A stretch of DNA of 64,000 nt, taken from positions 62,001-126,000 of the forward strand of contig CAMBFI010000005.1 of assembly GCA_945865935.1 (NCBI GenBank), written 5' to 3'. The position numbers and the translations under genes are program-made. A model generated the notes under the pieces. It did not search any database, was not told where the DNA came from, and worked only from the letters and a program-made list of their open reading frames with translations. This document shows positions 33,167 through 42,386 of the stretch, piece after piece. Numbering within the stretch: the first letter of the stretch is position 1; each line of letters starts with the position of its first letter. The DNA comes from Bordetella parapertussis (GTDB lineage Bacteria; Pseudomonadota; Gammaproteobacteria; Burkholderiales; Burkholderiaceae_B).

Positions 33167-35455
33167 ATGGCCTTTCCCGGCTTACGATATGCGTCAACCG
33201 GGTTATTGGCCGCCCTGCGGGTGGGTTCACGCCTAACCCGACGCAATCAGCCCGTCGCGGCACTCGGTACTGTCTCTGGTGCCGCAACCCCGATTAGTAC
33301 CTCCGCAGAGCCTGCGATTGCCTCGATGGCCTCGCTTCAGCGCTTGCTGGACGGTTATCTAGACCCGAAAGACGTCGCGCTGGTTCGAGATGCTTATCGC
33401 TTCTCCGATCAGGCACACCTGGGCCAGTTTCGCTCTAGCGGTTCGCCTTACATCAGCCATCCGATTTCGGTCGCAGAAATCTGCGCAGGCTGGAAGCTTG
33501 ACGCGAACGCGATCCGCGCTGCGCTGCTGCACGATGTCATGGAAGACCAAGACATCTCAAAGCAAGAGCTTCTGGAGAAATTCGGTGATGAGGTCGCCGA
33601 ACTCGTCGACGGCTTATCCAAGCTTGATCGTCTTGAATTCGCGAGCAAAGCACAGCAGCAGGCCGAAAGCTTTCGCAAGATGCTGCTCGCCATGGCGCGC
33701 GATATACGCGTCATCCTGATAAAGCTCGCGGATCGTTTGCACAATATGCGAACGCTTGATGCGGTGCTGCCTGAGAAGCGCAAACGGATCGCACGAGAAA
33801 CGCTAGAAATTTATGCGCCGATTGCGCATCGGCTCGGTCTGAACGCCTTATATCGTGAACTCCAAGATCTTTGCTTCATGGCGATTTTCCCAAATCGCTA
33901 TCGAGTCCTTGAGAAAGCAGTCTTAGCGGCGCGTGGCAACCGCAGGGAAGTACTGACCAAAATCGATGAACACGTTAGAGCCGAGCTACCTGCGGCGGGC
34001 ATCGAGAGTGAAGTGACGGGGCGAGAGAAAACCCTGTACGGCATCTATCACAAGATGCTCGAGCAAAAAAAATCACTATCGAATGTTTTAGATATTTACG
34101 GGTTTCGAGTCATCGTCCGCACGCTACCAGAATGCTATCTGGCGATGGGTATCTTGCATCAACTGTACCGACCTGTCCCGGGCAAGTTCAAAGACTATAT
34201 TGCTATTCCGAAAGCGAACGGCTATCAATCCCTGCACACGACTTTAGTCGGTCCTTATGGCACGCCCATCGAGTTTCAATTCCGTACGCAGGACATGCAT
34301 CAAGTTGCTGAAGAAGGCGTGGCTGCACATTGGCTCTACAAGTCGGACTCATCAAGTTTGCAAGATATTCAGAAAAAGACGAGTCAGTCACTCCAGTCAC
34401 TGTTGGATATTCAAAGTCAAACTGGAGACTCGACCGAATTCTTAGAACACGTCAAAGTCGATCTTTTCCCTGATGCCGTTTATGTCTTTACGCCAAAGGG
34501 AAAGATTGTCTCCTTGCCCCGTGGCGCCACACCGGTAGACTATGCCTACTCCATACATACCGATGTCGGTAACCATGCAACGGGTTGCCAGGTAAATGGC
34601 GAAGAGGTTCCACTGCGCACCGAGCTTTCAAGCGGTGATACCGTCAGCATCAGCACTGCACCGGACGCACGACCGAGCGCGCAATGGTTGAACTATGCAC
34701 GTACCGGCCGCGCCCGTTCAGAGATTCGGCATTACTTACGTACCGTGCAATATGACGAATCCGTTGCGTTCGGTGAGAGAATGCTTGCGCAAGCCTTGCA
34801 TGATTTAGGGCTTGAACTACCCGATACAAAAGATCCGATCTGGGATAAGCTTGCACGCTCAAGTGGCGCGCAGGACCGCGAAGAAATCTTGGCTGATATC
34901 GGTTTGGGTAAACGTTTGGCGGCTGTGGTCGCCCGACGCTTTGCTCCAGACCACCCGCTCATAGCGACGACCGCAGCCGCCGAGGATGAGATCGCAGCTG
35001 CCCACACGACTCCCATCCTCATCCACGGGCACGAAGGCCAAGGCGTGCAACTCGCGCCGTGCTGTGGCCCTTTACCGGGAGATGAGATTATCGGTGGGAT
35101 TCGCGTTGGACACGGCTTGGTTGTGCACACGGCAGAGTGTCCCGTCGCGCTGCGCGCACGCTCAAAAGAGCCCGACCGCTGGATGGATATTGCCTGGGAC
35201 GAGGACACAGCCAAACATTTTTCCGCACGCATTGAAATTATTGCGCTCAATGAGCGCGGCGTGCTCGGTCGTATCGCAGCAGAAGTCGCTCAGGCCGACT
35301 CCAACATCATCCACGTCACCATGCACGACGACGCAGCTTCTACTGTTGTTCTGAATCTTACGGTTCAAGTCGATAGTCGACGACATCTTGCGCAGGTGTT
35401 TCGCTCGATTCGGCATGTGCCGCAGGTCAGAAAAATTATCCGAGCCAAAGGCTAA
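33167..35455 (+). CDS. spoT: Bifunctional (p)ppGpp synthetase/hydrolase
   Basis: The 762-residue RelA/SpoT homologue has an intact HD hydrolase domain (about residues 70-215; A-L-L-H-D-V-M-E-D), a synthetase domain (about 280-395; G-R-E-K-T-L-Y-G-I-Y-H-K-M), a TGS domain (about 430-500; P-D-A-V-Y-V-F-T-P-K-G) and a C-terminal ACT domain. The HD pair is present, so it can degrade as well as make the alarmone, which fits SpoT rather than RelA. An AAGG sequence precedes the ATG, 11 bases after rpoZ. Confidence 0.95.
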   Translation: MAFPGLRYASTGLLAALRVGSRLTRRNQPVAALGTVSGAATPISTSAEPAIASMASLQRLLDGYLDPKDVALVRDAYRFSDQAHLGQFRSSGSPYISHPISVAEICAGWKLDANAIRAALLHDVMEDQDISKQELLEKFGDEVAELVDGLSKLDRLEFASKAQQQAESFRKMLLAMARDIRVILIKLADRLHNMRTLDAVLPEKRKRIARETLEIYAPIAHRLGLNALYRELQDLCFMAIFPNRYRVLEKAVLAARGNRREVLTKIDEHVRAELPAAGIESEVTGREKTLYGIYHKMLEQKKSLSNVLDIYGFRVIVRTLPECYLAMGILHQLYRPVPGKFKDYIAIPKANGYQSLHTTLVGPYGTPIEFQFRTQDMHQVAEEGVAAHWLYKSDSSSLQDIQKKTSQSLQSLLDIQSQTGDSTEFLEHVKVDLFPDAVYVFTPKGKIVSLPRGATPVDYAYSIHTDVGNHATGCQVNGEEVPLRTELSSGDTVSISTAPDARPSAQWLNYARTGRARSEIRHYLRTVQYDESVAFGERMLAQALHDLGLELPDTKDPIWDKLARSSGAQDREEILADIGLGKRLAAVVARRFAPDHPLIATTAAAEDEIAAAHTTPILIHGHEGQGVQLAPCCGPLPGDEIIGGIRVGHGLVVHTAECPVALRARSKEPDRWMDIAWDEDTAKHFSARIEIIALNERGVLGRIAAEVAQADSNIIHVTMHDDAASTVVLNLTVQVDSRRHLAQVFRSIRHVPQVRKIIRAKG

Positions 35456-35488
35456 GCGCCTGGTATTGTTTACGACGGAAGGACTCTT

Positions 35489-36154
35489 ATGCCACACCAC
35501 CACAGCATTCAACAAACCAAAGACGCAATGGGCGAGTTGTTTATCTGGACCGATGTTGATCCCGCGCACGCGCAGGATTTCAATCGCTGGTATGACACGG
35601 AACATATGCAAGAGCGTGCGGCGATCCCCGGTTTTAAATGGTCGCGGCGCTACCACTCTAAGACCTGCCCTCGGCCCTATTTGGCTCTCTACCGTACCGA
35701 TAGCCTCCATGTCTTTACGTCAGAGACCTATAGGCAGGCGTTTACCAAACAAACAGAATGGTCCGTGAGAAATTTTTCTCAGATGCGCAACACACAACGA
35801 CGTGTTGCGGCCGTGACACTGGCCTACGGAGCAGGAACGGGCGCAGGGATTGCCTTAGTGTGTCTAGGTTCGCTTGGCATGGCGGAGCAAGCGCTCTCGC
35901 TTTGCAAGACGCTTGCACAAACAACTGAGGGTATCTTGAGTGCAAAGATACTCGTGCCTGATCCCGACCTGTCGACACCCTTACCCTCAGAGAATACTGC
36001 GCAGCGTGTGTTGGAGCCCTACCTGATTATCGATGCCACACAACTGAGCGCGGCGATCAAGGCTGCCACAGCGATTGCCCAGCAACTTGGCCTCCCAGAG
36101 CTTGCCTGCCACAGCTTTGACCTATTGTGGGACTTGCAGGCTAGCGACCTTTAA
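35489..36154 (+). CDS. Unknown protein with possible dimeric alpha/beta-barrel domain
   Basis: I do not recognise a named family for this 221-residue protein. The N-terminal part has a pattern seen in EthD-like or antibiotic-monooxygenase-like alpha/beta-barrel proteins: L-F-I-W-T-D-V-D-P-x-H-x-x-D-F-N-R-W-Y, then E-H-M and a P-G-F-x-x-x-R-R-Y segment. A second half (about residues 105-215) contains a GAGTGAGIA stretch and resembles a repeat of the same fold. It starts 33 bases after spoT with a GGAAGGA motif, so it may be cotranscribed; an in-frame ATG at 35528 is an alternative start. Confidence 0.65.
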   Translation: MPHHHSIQQTKDAMGELFIWTDVDPAHAQDFNRWYDTEHMQERAAIPGFKWSRRYHSKTCPRPYLALYRTDSLHVFTSETYRQAFTKQTEWSVRNFSQMRNTQRRVAAVTLAYGAGTGAGIALVCLGSLGMAEQALSLCKTLAQTTEGILSAKILVPDPDLSTPLPSENTAQRVLEPYLIIDATQLSAAIKAATAIAQQLGLPELACHSFDLLWDLQASDL

Positions 36155-36158
36155 GCGC

Positions 36159-37223
36159 TCAAGGTTGCTTGATAACAATGCGTAATGCCTTGCCAGCTGT
36201 CGCATTGAATTCACTCACACACTGTCCTGTGCAACGCGTTGCCCATTTCTCCTGAGTGGTTTGGACAGCCAGGCGCCGCACAGTCGCGAGATCTGCGGCT
36301 GAAGGCTGAACCACCACCATCTGCCCTCTTGGCGCTTGAGCGCAATTCCGTGCACCGGCGTTGCACGCCAGCGCTTGCGCATACCGTTGGTCTGCGTAGG
36401 CCCAGAGGCTTTGCATTAATAAATCAAGATTCGAAAGCAGAAAACTCTGCACCGGCGGGGCGAGCTGATCCCAAGCCTTTTGATTGACGGCATGGACTTC
36501 GTAGTTCCAACCCAGTGGCAAGGCAAAAAGATGAGTGGCTGCCGAGTACCATTGCGCATCAAACCCCGAGTAGGCACCTGCGACCGCGCAACTAATCGTG
36601 TTCTTCTTGAAGGCCGATAGCACCTCACCAAAAGGCATCGTCACACTTTTCCCACCAAGTGCCTCGATTAATTCCGCTTGTGTGCGCGTGATCGTGCGTA
36701 CCACCTTACCTTTAAGGTCAGACAACGACGTAATCGGTGTCTGGCAGAACAGCACTTGAGGGCCATAGGGCGTGATACCCAAAACCTTGATCTGCTGTTG
36801 TGTCAACATCTGCTGCGACACCGCCGGGGTCAGTGCCTGAGCGACATGCCGGGCCGTCGCGATATCCGGAACCAGCCCAGCGATATCCACCGCTTCAAAG
36901 AGCGGAGTCTCTGCGGCCGCGTAGGACAGCGGCACCACACCGAATTCGATAATGCCTTGACGCATAAGCTTCACGAGCTCTGGGCCTTTCAACCCAAGTT
37001 CGTCATAGCCTTTAATGCTGCCCACAACGCGTCCCTCGGACCGCTCGGGCAAGGACTTTACCCAGAAGGGCTTTTCAACCTCCTGGTACGACGCGCGCGT
37101 GCTGCGACCCCCTACGACTTTTAGCTCAGTCGAAGGCAACGCCTGTGCAAAGGTAGTGCCAGCTGACGCCAACGTACCTACCAGCACAAGAAAATGAGAA
37201 AAAAGGTGTTGTTTAAAGGTCAT
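36159..37223 (-). CDS. TRAP transporter substrate-binding protein (DctP family), orphan
   Basis: The 354-residue protein has an N-terminal signal peptide (about residues 1-27, ending T-T-F-A-Q) and the DctP fold of periplasmic TRAP receptors: the L-K-G-K-V-V-R segment with the ligand-binding arginine, the M-P-F-G-E-V-L-S-A-F block and N-Y-E-V-H-A-V-N-Q-K-A-W-D. These receptors bind carboxylate ligands for the DctQM permease. No dctQ or dctM gene is adjacent, so its permease must be elsewhere or it serves another purpose. The stop lies 4 bases past the end of the preceding plus-strand gene. Confidence 0.87.
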   Translation of the reverse strand: MTFKQHLFSHFLVLVGTLASAGTTFAQALPSTELKVVGGRSTRASYQEVEKPFWVKSLPERSEGRVVGSIKGYDELGLKGPELVKLMRQGIIEFGVVPLSYAAAETPLFEAVDIAGLVPDIATARHVAQALTPAVSQQMLTQQQIKVLGITPYGPQVLFCQTPITSLSDLKGKVVRTITRTQAELIEALGGKSVTMPFGEVLSAFKKNTISCAVAGAYSGFDAQWYSAATHLFALPLGWNYEVHAVNQKAWDQLAPPVQSFLLSNLDLLMQSLWAYADQRYAQALACNAGARNCAQAPRGQMVVVQPSAADLATVRRLAVQTTQEKWATRCTGQCVSEFNATAGKALRIVIKQP

Positions 37224-37297
37224 GAGGCGCTATTTTATCAACGCCCAGATGTTATACAAGGACTATCTGCTAAACGCCTTCCCCTGATCAAGTATCT

Positions 37298-38215
37298 ATG
37301 CAACACCCCAAAATGCCCGTGACCAAGCCCTTTCTTGGGGTTGCCTGCTTAATGTTATCGATGCTGGCACTCACTGGGCTCGATGCCACAGGTAAATGGT
37401 TGATGGCAGCGGGCGTACCGCTACTATTCTTTTGCTGGATCCGATACATCATCCAGTTCTTTTTGGTACTGGCTATCGCGACGCCTAGCCTTGGAATCAC
37501 TGTCTTTAAAACCCAGCAGCCCACGCTACAACTGATACGCGCCGTGGTGATGCTACTGGCGACGTTGACATTTTTTACAACCCTCAGCCACCTTCATCAA
37601 GCCGAAGCCACAGCGCTGGTCTCTATCGCGCCCTTGCTCTTGCTCTTGATCGCACCGTGGTTGCTTAGCGAGCGGAGTTACCCCTCGCGCTGGATCGCGA
37701 CCGCCTTCGGACTGATCGGCATTCTCGTCGTTACGCGGCCAAGCGCAGGTCTGCCTTGGATGGGAGTCCTATTTGGACTTGTCACGGCTTGCCTTTTCAC
37801 CGGACAACAATTGGTGTCACGCATGCTCGCCCGAGACAACGCCTTGACCACGTCATTGCTGGGCGGCGCCTTCGGTGCAGTGACACTGACCTTGGCGATG
37901 CCTTTCGTTTTGCCCGAAGCCTGGACGGTGATTTCAGCATTATCCTGGCCCATGTGGGGGCTCATTTTTCTAGGAGGCGTGTGTGGCGGCATGGGCCAAC
38001 TCTTGCAAATTCAGTCTTATCGTTTTGCACCCGCCTCTATGCTCGCGCCCTTTATCTACTTACAAATAACCTTCGCCGCCACCTTTGGGTGGCTCATTTG
38101 GTCACACATGCCAGATGGCGTCACTTGGTTTGGAATCGGCATCATCTGTGCCAGCGGTGTCATCAACAGCGTAGTGGAGTGGCGCAGAAGTCAACGCGCC
38201 TCACTGGCAGCATGA
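37298..38215 (+). CDS. DMT/EamA-family permease
   Basis: The 305-residue protein has ten predicted hydrophobic segments arranged as two EamA repeats, with the first repeat containing F-F-T-T-L-S-H-L-H-Q-A-E-A-T-A-L and the second S-Y-R-F-A-P-A-S-M-L-A-P-F-I-Y. This is the YdcZ/RhaT-related drug/metabolite transporter group; the substrate is not predictable. Its start is 74 bases from the divergent TRAP receptor gene. The 3' end overlaps the convergent ybbA-like gene by 25 bases. Confidence 0.87.
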   Translation: MQHPKMPVTKPFLGVACLMLSMLALTGLDATGKWLMAAGVPLLFFCWIRYIIQFFLVLAIATPSLGITVFKTQQPTLQLIRAVVMLLATLTFFTTLSHLHQAEATALVSIAPLLLLLIAPWLLSERSYPSRWIATAFGLIGILVVTRPSAGLPWMGVLFGLVTACLFTGQQLVSRMLARDNALTTSLLGGAFGAVTLTLAMPFVLPEAWTVISALSWPMWGLIFLGGVCGGMGQLLQIQSYRFAPASMLAPFIYLQITFAATFGWLIWSHMPDGVTWFGIGIICASGVINSVVEWRRSQRASLAA

Positions 38216-38898
38216 CCAACCGCTGAGCTGACAAGGCGACCGCCTTGCATCACGAGTTGTCGCTCACAACGAGAGGCCAACTTTGGATCGTGCGTGACCA
38301 ACACCAGAGTGGTTTGCTGCATCCGCTGAAATTCAAACATCAAGTCTATTATTTTTCCGCCCGTCACCTCATCCAAACTGCCCGTTGGTTCGTCCGCAAA
38401 GAGCACCGATGGCTGCTGCACAAAAGCTCTGGCCAACGATACGCGTTGTTGCTCTCCCCCAGACAGAGTCGAGGGAAAATGATGAAGACGTTCGCCCAAC
38501 CCAACCTGTTGCAGCAGTGCAGTCGCGGGGCCCAGCGCCTCTCGGCCCGCTAACTCAAGTGGCAGCATGACGTTCTCAAGCGCGCTCAAATTAGGGAGCA
38601 GGTGAAACGACTGAAAGACAAACCCAATATGTTTCGCACGCAAGGCTGCGCGACCATCCTCATCGAGCGCAAAGATTGACTGCCCTAGCAAATTAACCTG
38701 TCCTGCCGTGGGGGTATCCAGACCAGCCAACAATCCCAACAGGGTAGACTTGCCGGAACCTGAAGCGCCTGTGATGGCCAACGAAGCGCCGGCACGCAAG
38801 GAAAACGTGATGTCATCTAAAATCGTCAACACCCCAGCCGCGTCTTGAACGCGCTTGCTCAACTGTGTGACTTCTATTGCATTGATCTCAGCACCCAT
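38191..38898 (-). CDS. ABC transporter ATP-binding protein (LolD/YbbA type)
   Basis: The 235-residue ATPase has Walker [10 protein letters not shown], the Q-loop [10 protein letters not shown], the signature LSGGEQQRV and Walker [13 protein letters not shown]. It matches the LolD/MacB/YbbA branch, whose partner is an FtsX-like permease. No permease gene lies downstream here; the strand stops in the 3' end of the EamA gene. In enterics ybbA is divergent from tesA, and the same is true here. The ATG at 38898 overlaps the tesA ATG on the other strand (CATG). Confidence 0.87.
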   Translation of the reverse strand: MGAEINAIEVTQLSKRVQDAAGVLTILDDITFSLRAGASLAITGASGSGKSTLLGLLAGLDTPTAGQVNLLGQSIFALDEDGRAALRAKHIGFVFQSFHLLPNLSALENVMLPLELAGREALGPATALLQQVGLGERLHHFPSTLSGGEQQRVSLARAFVQQPSVLFADEPTGSLDEVTGGKIIDLMFEFQRMQQTTLVLVTHDPKLASRCERQLVMQGGRLVSSAVGHAASEAR

Positions 38899-39550
38899 GT
38901 CTTCTTTTTCTCAACTCCGTCAATACGTCAGTCTAGTTCTTTTCAGCGTTCTGACCGCTATCACCCTCACGGCTTGGGGGCAAATAGTAATGCCGTCAAC
39001 CGCTCGCATTTTAGTCGTCGGGGATAGCCTGTCCTCAGAATATGGAATTACCCGAGGCACGGGTTGGGTAAATTTACTTAAACAGTCACTGACCAGCGCA
39101 CAGCTCGACACTGACATCTTGAACGCAAGCATTAGTGGTGACACGACCAGTGGGGGCGTCACTCGCTTAAAACGCCTACTAGACAAACATCATCCAAGTC
39201 TGGTCATCATTGAGCTAGGAGGCAACGATGCGCTCCGAGGGTTACCGCTTGATTTGACACGTAAGAACTTGAACATCATGGCGAGCCAAGCGCGATCAAG
39301 TGGTGCCCAGGTGGTGATTGTGGGCATGCAGATCCCGCCAAACTATGGCCGAGAATACACGACTGGCTTCAAAGATATGTTTGAACTCGTTGCAAAACAA
39401 CACGATGCAAGTCTTGTACCATTTCTACTTGAAGGGGTCGCAGCGGACCCCAAGTATTTACAAGCAGACAACCTCCATCCTAATGAGCTCGCACAGCCGA
39501 AAATGATGCGGAATGTGCTGGACGTTATCTTGCCCTTACTAAAACGCTAA
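38897..39550 (+). CDS. tesA: Multifunctional acyl-CoA thioesterase/arylesterase TesA
   Basis: The 217-residue SGNH hydrolase has an N-terminal signal peptide (about residues 8-28), then block I V-V-G-D-S-L-S with the catalytic serine, block III G-G-N-D, and the C-terminal catalytic pair D-N-L-H. The enzyme is periplasmic and hydrolyses acyl-CoA and aryl esters in E. coli. I choose the ATG at 38897 because it supplies the signal peptide. This start shares the bases CATG with the divergent ATPase gene, so promoters must lie inside the neighbouring coding sequences. The stop abuts the ppiD stop directly. Confidence 0.9.
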   Translation: MSSFSQLRQYVSLVLFSVLTAITLTAWGQIVMPSTARILVVGDSLSSEYGITRGTGWVNLLKQSLTSAQLDTDILNASISGDTTSGGVTRLKRLLDKHHPSLVIIELGGNDALRGLPLDLTRKNLNIMASQARSSGAQVVIVGMQIPPNYGREYTTGFKDMFELVAKQHDASLVPFLLEGVAADPKYLQADNLHPNELAQPKMMRNVLDVILPLLKR

Positions 39551-41518
39551 TTACAGTTTTGCTGCGTCAAGCTCACCACTGATGACCCGAGCGGCATCAG
39601 GCAGGACCTTGACCTTGTAGGCCTGCCGCAAAATCTTCAGTGCGGCCTGCTCTTCTGCAGCACCCCAAGCTTGGGCAAGCTGGGCCTGCAGTTGCGTGAC
39701 CTGACCGACATCAGGTGCGGAAGCCTCTTCGACCTTAGTCAAAATCAAGACGCTGTACTGATTGCTACCCTTTACGCCCAAATAGACTGGTAAGGTTTTG
39801 ACACTGGCGGACATGACTGCTTCGAGTTCCTCGCGCGTGAGCTTGTCGGGTGACTGACGCGTCACGGTCATGGCTGGCGCAAAGCCGCTGGGCTCTGCAG
39901 GCTTGTCCGCTTTGAGTGTAGCCAGCTCTTTACTGCCGGCAACTTCGGCAGCAGCTAGCGCACGCTCCTCGACTAAAGTGTCCCGAATACGCGCGGACAC
40001 GCTTTCTAACGCAGGGACGCGCGCAGGATGCAGCGCATCCACACGCAAGGCAATCAGCGCATCGAGCGAAAGTTCAATCACACCGGAATTAAGCTTCTCT
40101 TTGAGCACATCATTTGAAAACACGGTCTGACGTACTTTAGGATTCCCAAGAATCGTCTGCTCTGCCTCCGTCGGCATGCTTGAGCCATCGCGCTGCTGAG
40201 CGGACAACAAACCGTCACGGCTCAGACCCTTGACCGTGTTGATCTTCAAGTTCAACGCGTCAGCGATCGGCTTGAGGCTGTCGCGCTGATCGTAGACCAG
40301 GTTCGTCAGCTTACCCGCCATATCGGCGAAACGCTCGGCGGCTAGTTGTTTACGAATCTCAAGCGCGACATCTTCCTTCACGTCCGCGAGTGGTTTAACG
40401 GAGGCGGCTTGAAGCTCAAGCACATTCAGCACATGGAAGCCAAACGGGCTCTCAATGACCCCAGAAATCTTTCCTGTCTCAAGCCCAAACACTGCCTCCT
40501 CAACTTGTGGGACTAGCATGTTCTTACTAATCCAACCAAGATCACCGCCCTGACTCGCTGAACCGCTGTCTTGCGAAAACTCTTTAGCAAGCGCCGGAAA
40601 ATCTTTGGGTGAGGCGGCAGCGCGTTTGGCAACATCTTCGGCAAGCGCCCGCGCTTTGGCCTTTGTCGGCTCATCTGCGGATGCCGCCACTTCGATCAAA
40701 ATGTGGCTCACGCGGCGGCGTTCCGGCTGACCGTAGCGCGCTTGATTCTGTTTATAAAAACTTTCAATATCGGCATCTGAAACATTGACATCTTTGGTCG
40801 CAGCATCTTCGTTCAACACGAGATACTGCACGTCAACGTTCTCAGGGATACGCAATTGATCTTGATTCGCGTCGTACCAGTTCTTGATGTCCGTGTCGCT
40901 TACTTCTACGCCCTTGGCAAAGCTATCGGCCGCAAACACCTGACGCGAAACCACACGCTTCTCGGTGACAAGCGCCAAGATGTTTTTTGCGACCTCGACC
41001 GGCACGCGCGCTGTCAGACCAATCGGTTGCAACACCTGTGCAATCGCAAGATCGCGCCGCAGACTAAGTTCGAACGATGCGGGCGTCAGGCCTTGCGCAG
41101 CGAGGACTTGCCGGTAGCGCTCGGACGAAAACTGACCATCCTGCTGCACAGCCGGTATGCTGGCAATCGTACGACGCAGGGTTTCATCGGAGACCGAATA
41201 TCGACCCTTGCTTGCCGCAACGGCGATCGTTCGCTGATCAACCAGAGAATTCAATAATTGCTCACGGAATATCGGCGTATCGAAGGCAGCCGCATCGAAC
41301 TGAGAGCCCAAAGCGGAGCGATATTGCTCAAGCTGAGCGGTTCGGGCGCGGTTGAATTCGCCTAGCGTGATACCTTGCCCATCCACGGAGGCCAATTCAG
41401 GCTCCTTGGATATGAAACTGGTATAGCCTTCCATGCCAAAAAATACGAAGGACGGCAGAATGAGCAGCAACAAAATCAGCTGCATCCAACGCTTATGATT
41501 GCGGATAAAGTCAAACAT
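39551..41518 (-). CDS. ppiD: Periplasmic folding chaperone PpiD (SurA-N/parvulin)
   Basis: The 655-residue protein has a short cytoplasmic N-terminus (MFDFIRNHKRWMQ), a single membrane anchor at about residues 13-33, a SurA-like N-terminal chaperone domain, and a parvulin PPIase domain (about 265-365) containing R-R-V-S-H-I-L-I, S-Q-G-G-D-L-G-W and F-G-F-H-V-L. PpiD sits at the Sec translocon in E. coli and assists newly exported proteins. Its stop codon is immediately adjacent to the tesA stop on the opposite strand, leaving no room for a terminator. Confidence 0.93.
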   Translation of the reverse strand: MFDFIRNHKRWMQLILLLLILPSFVFFGMEGYTSFISKEPELASVDGQGITLGEFNRARTAQLEQYRSALGSQFDAAAFDTPIFREQLLNSLVDQRTIAVAASKGRYSVSDETLRRTIASIPAVQQDGQFSSERYRQVLAAQGLTPASFELSLRRDLAIAQVLQPIGLTARVPVEVAKNILALVTEKRVVSRQVFAADSFAKGVEVSDTDIKNWYDANQDQLRIPENVDVQYLVLNEDAATKDVNVSDADIESFYKQNQARYGQPERRRVSHILIEVAASADEPTKAKARALAEDVAKRAAASPKDFPALAKEFSQDSGSASQGGDLGWISKNMLVPQVEEAVFGLETGKISGVIESPFGFHVLNVLELQAASVKPLADVKEDVALEIRKQLAAERFADMAGKLTNLVYDQRDSLKPIADALNLKINTVKGLSRDGLLSAQQRDGSSMPTEAEQTILGNPKVRQTVFSNDVLKEKLNSGVIELSLDALIALRVDALHPARVPALESVSARIRDTLVEERALAAAEVAGSKELATLKADKPAEPSGFAPAMTVTRQSPDKLTREELEAVMSASVKTLPVYLGVKGSNQYSVLILTKVEEASAPDVGQVTQLQAQLAQAWGAAEEQAALKILRQAYKVKVLPDAARVISGELDAAKL

Positions 41519-41612
41519 GTAGAAGTCGCTTACCTAAAGATTGGGCGGAGGGAAGTTTACCACCCAGTGCGTTATGCTTGCAGCCTCAGCCCTCATGACG
41601 TCATTTTTTTCT

Positions 41613-42356
41613 ATGACCACCTCGAAACCCTGGAATTACCCCTTATTTGTTGCCCACCGAGGCGGCGGGACGTTGGCACCGGAAAACACCCTGAGCGCCC
41701 TGCGAACCGGCACGCAATTTGGCTACAAAATGGCCGAATACGACGTCAAACTGTCGCGCGACGGGGAAGCGATCCTGATGCACGACAGTGGCCTAGAGCG
41801 AACCACAAACGGCAGGGGGCCGGCCGGCGAGTTAGATTTTGCGGAGCTCGCAAGGCTGGATGCGGGCAATTGGTTTGACCCAAAATTCGCCGGTGAACCC
41901 ATCCCGACTCTCGAAGCGATCGCGCGTTATACCCAAGCGGTTGGCATGGCCAGCAATATCGAAATTAAGCCGACTCCAGGCCTCGAGGCCCTGACAGGCC
42001 GATGCGTGGCCGAGCGCGCTCAGGCGCTCTGGTCAACGGCATCCGTGCTCCCTCTCCTCTCGTCCTTTTCAATCGACAGTCTGCGCGCAGCACGGGCCGC
42101 GGTCCCGACCTTGCCCAGAGGGTGGATTACCGACTCCCTTGACGCTGGGTGGCAGCGAACCGTATCTGAGCTTGAGTGCGTCTCGCTCCACCTCAAGCAC
42201 ACGCTCGTCACAAAGCCCTTGATCGCTGAACTACGCCAGATGGGCCTGCGAATCGCCGTCTGGACGGTCAACGACCCTGATCGAGCCCACGAGTTGCTAG
42301 ACTGGGGCATTGATGCCCTGATTACCGATGCCCTTGATCGTATTCACCCCACGTAG
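41613..42356 (+). CDS. ugpQ: Glycerophosphodiester phosphodiesterase (UgpQ-like)
   Basis: The 247-residue enzyme has the GDPD TIM-barrel signatures: H-R-G-G-G-T-L-A-P-E-N-T with the catalytic His, Y-D-V-K-L-S-R-D-G-E with the metal-binding acids, and H-D-S-G-L-E-R-T-T-N-G. It hydrolyses glycerophosphodiesters to glycerol 3-phosphate and an alcohol. It has no signal peptide with this start, so it is the cytoplasmic UgpQ type. The frame continues upstream with ATGs at 41595 and 41574, and no site has a good ribosome-binding sequence, so the start is uncertain. No ugp transporter genes are adjacent. Confidence 0.88.
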   Translation: MTTSKPWNYPLFVAHRGGGTLAPENTLSALRTGTQFGYKMAEYDVKLSRDGEAILMHDSGLERTTNGRGPAGELDFAELARLDAGNWFDPKFAGEPIPTLEAIARYTQAVGMASNIEIKPTPGLEALTGRCVAERAQALWSTASVLPLLSSFSIDSLRAARAAVPTLPRGWITDSLDAGWQRTVSELECVSLHLKHTLVTKPLIAELRQMGLRIAVWTVNDPDRAHELLDWGIDALITDALDRIHPT

Positions 42357-42386
42357 TTTGTTGCCTTATCCGCTCCGGAGAACACT

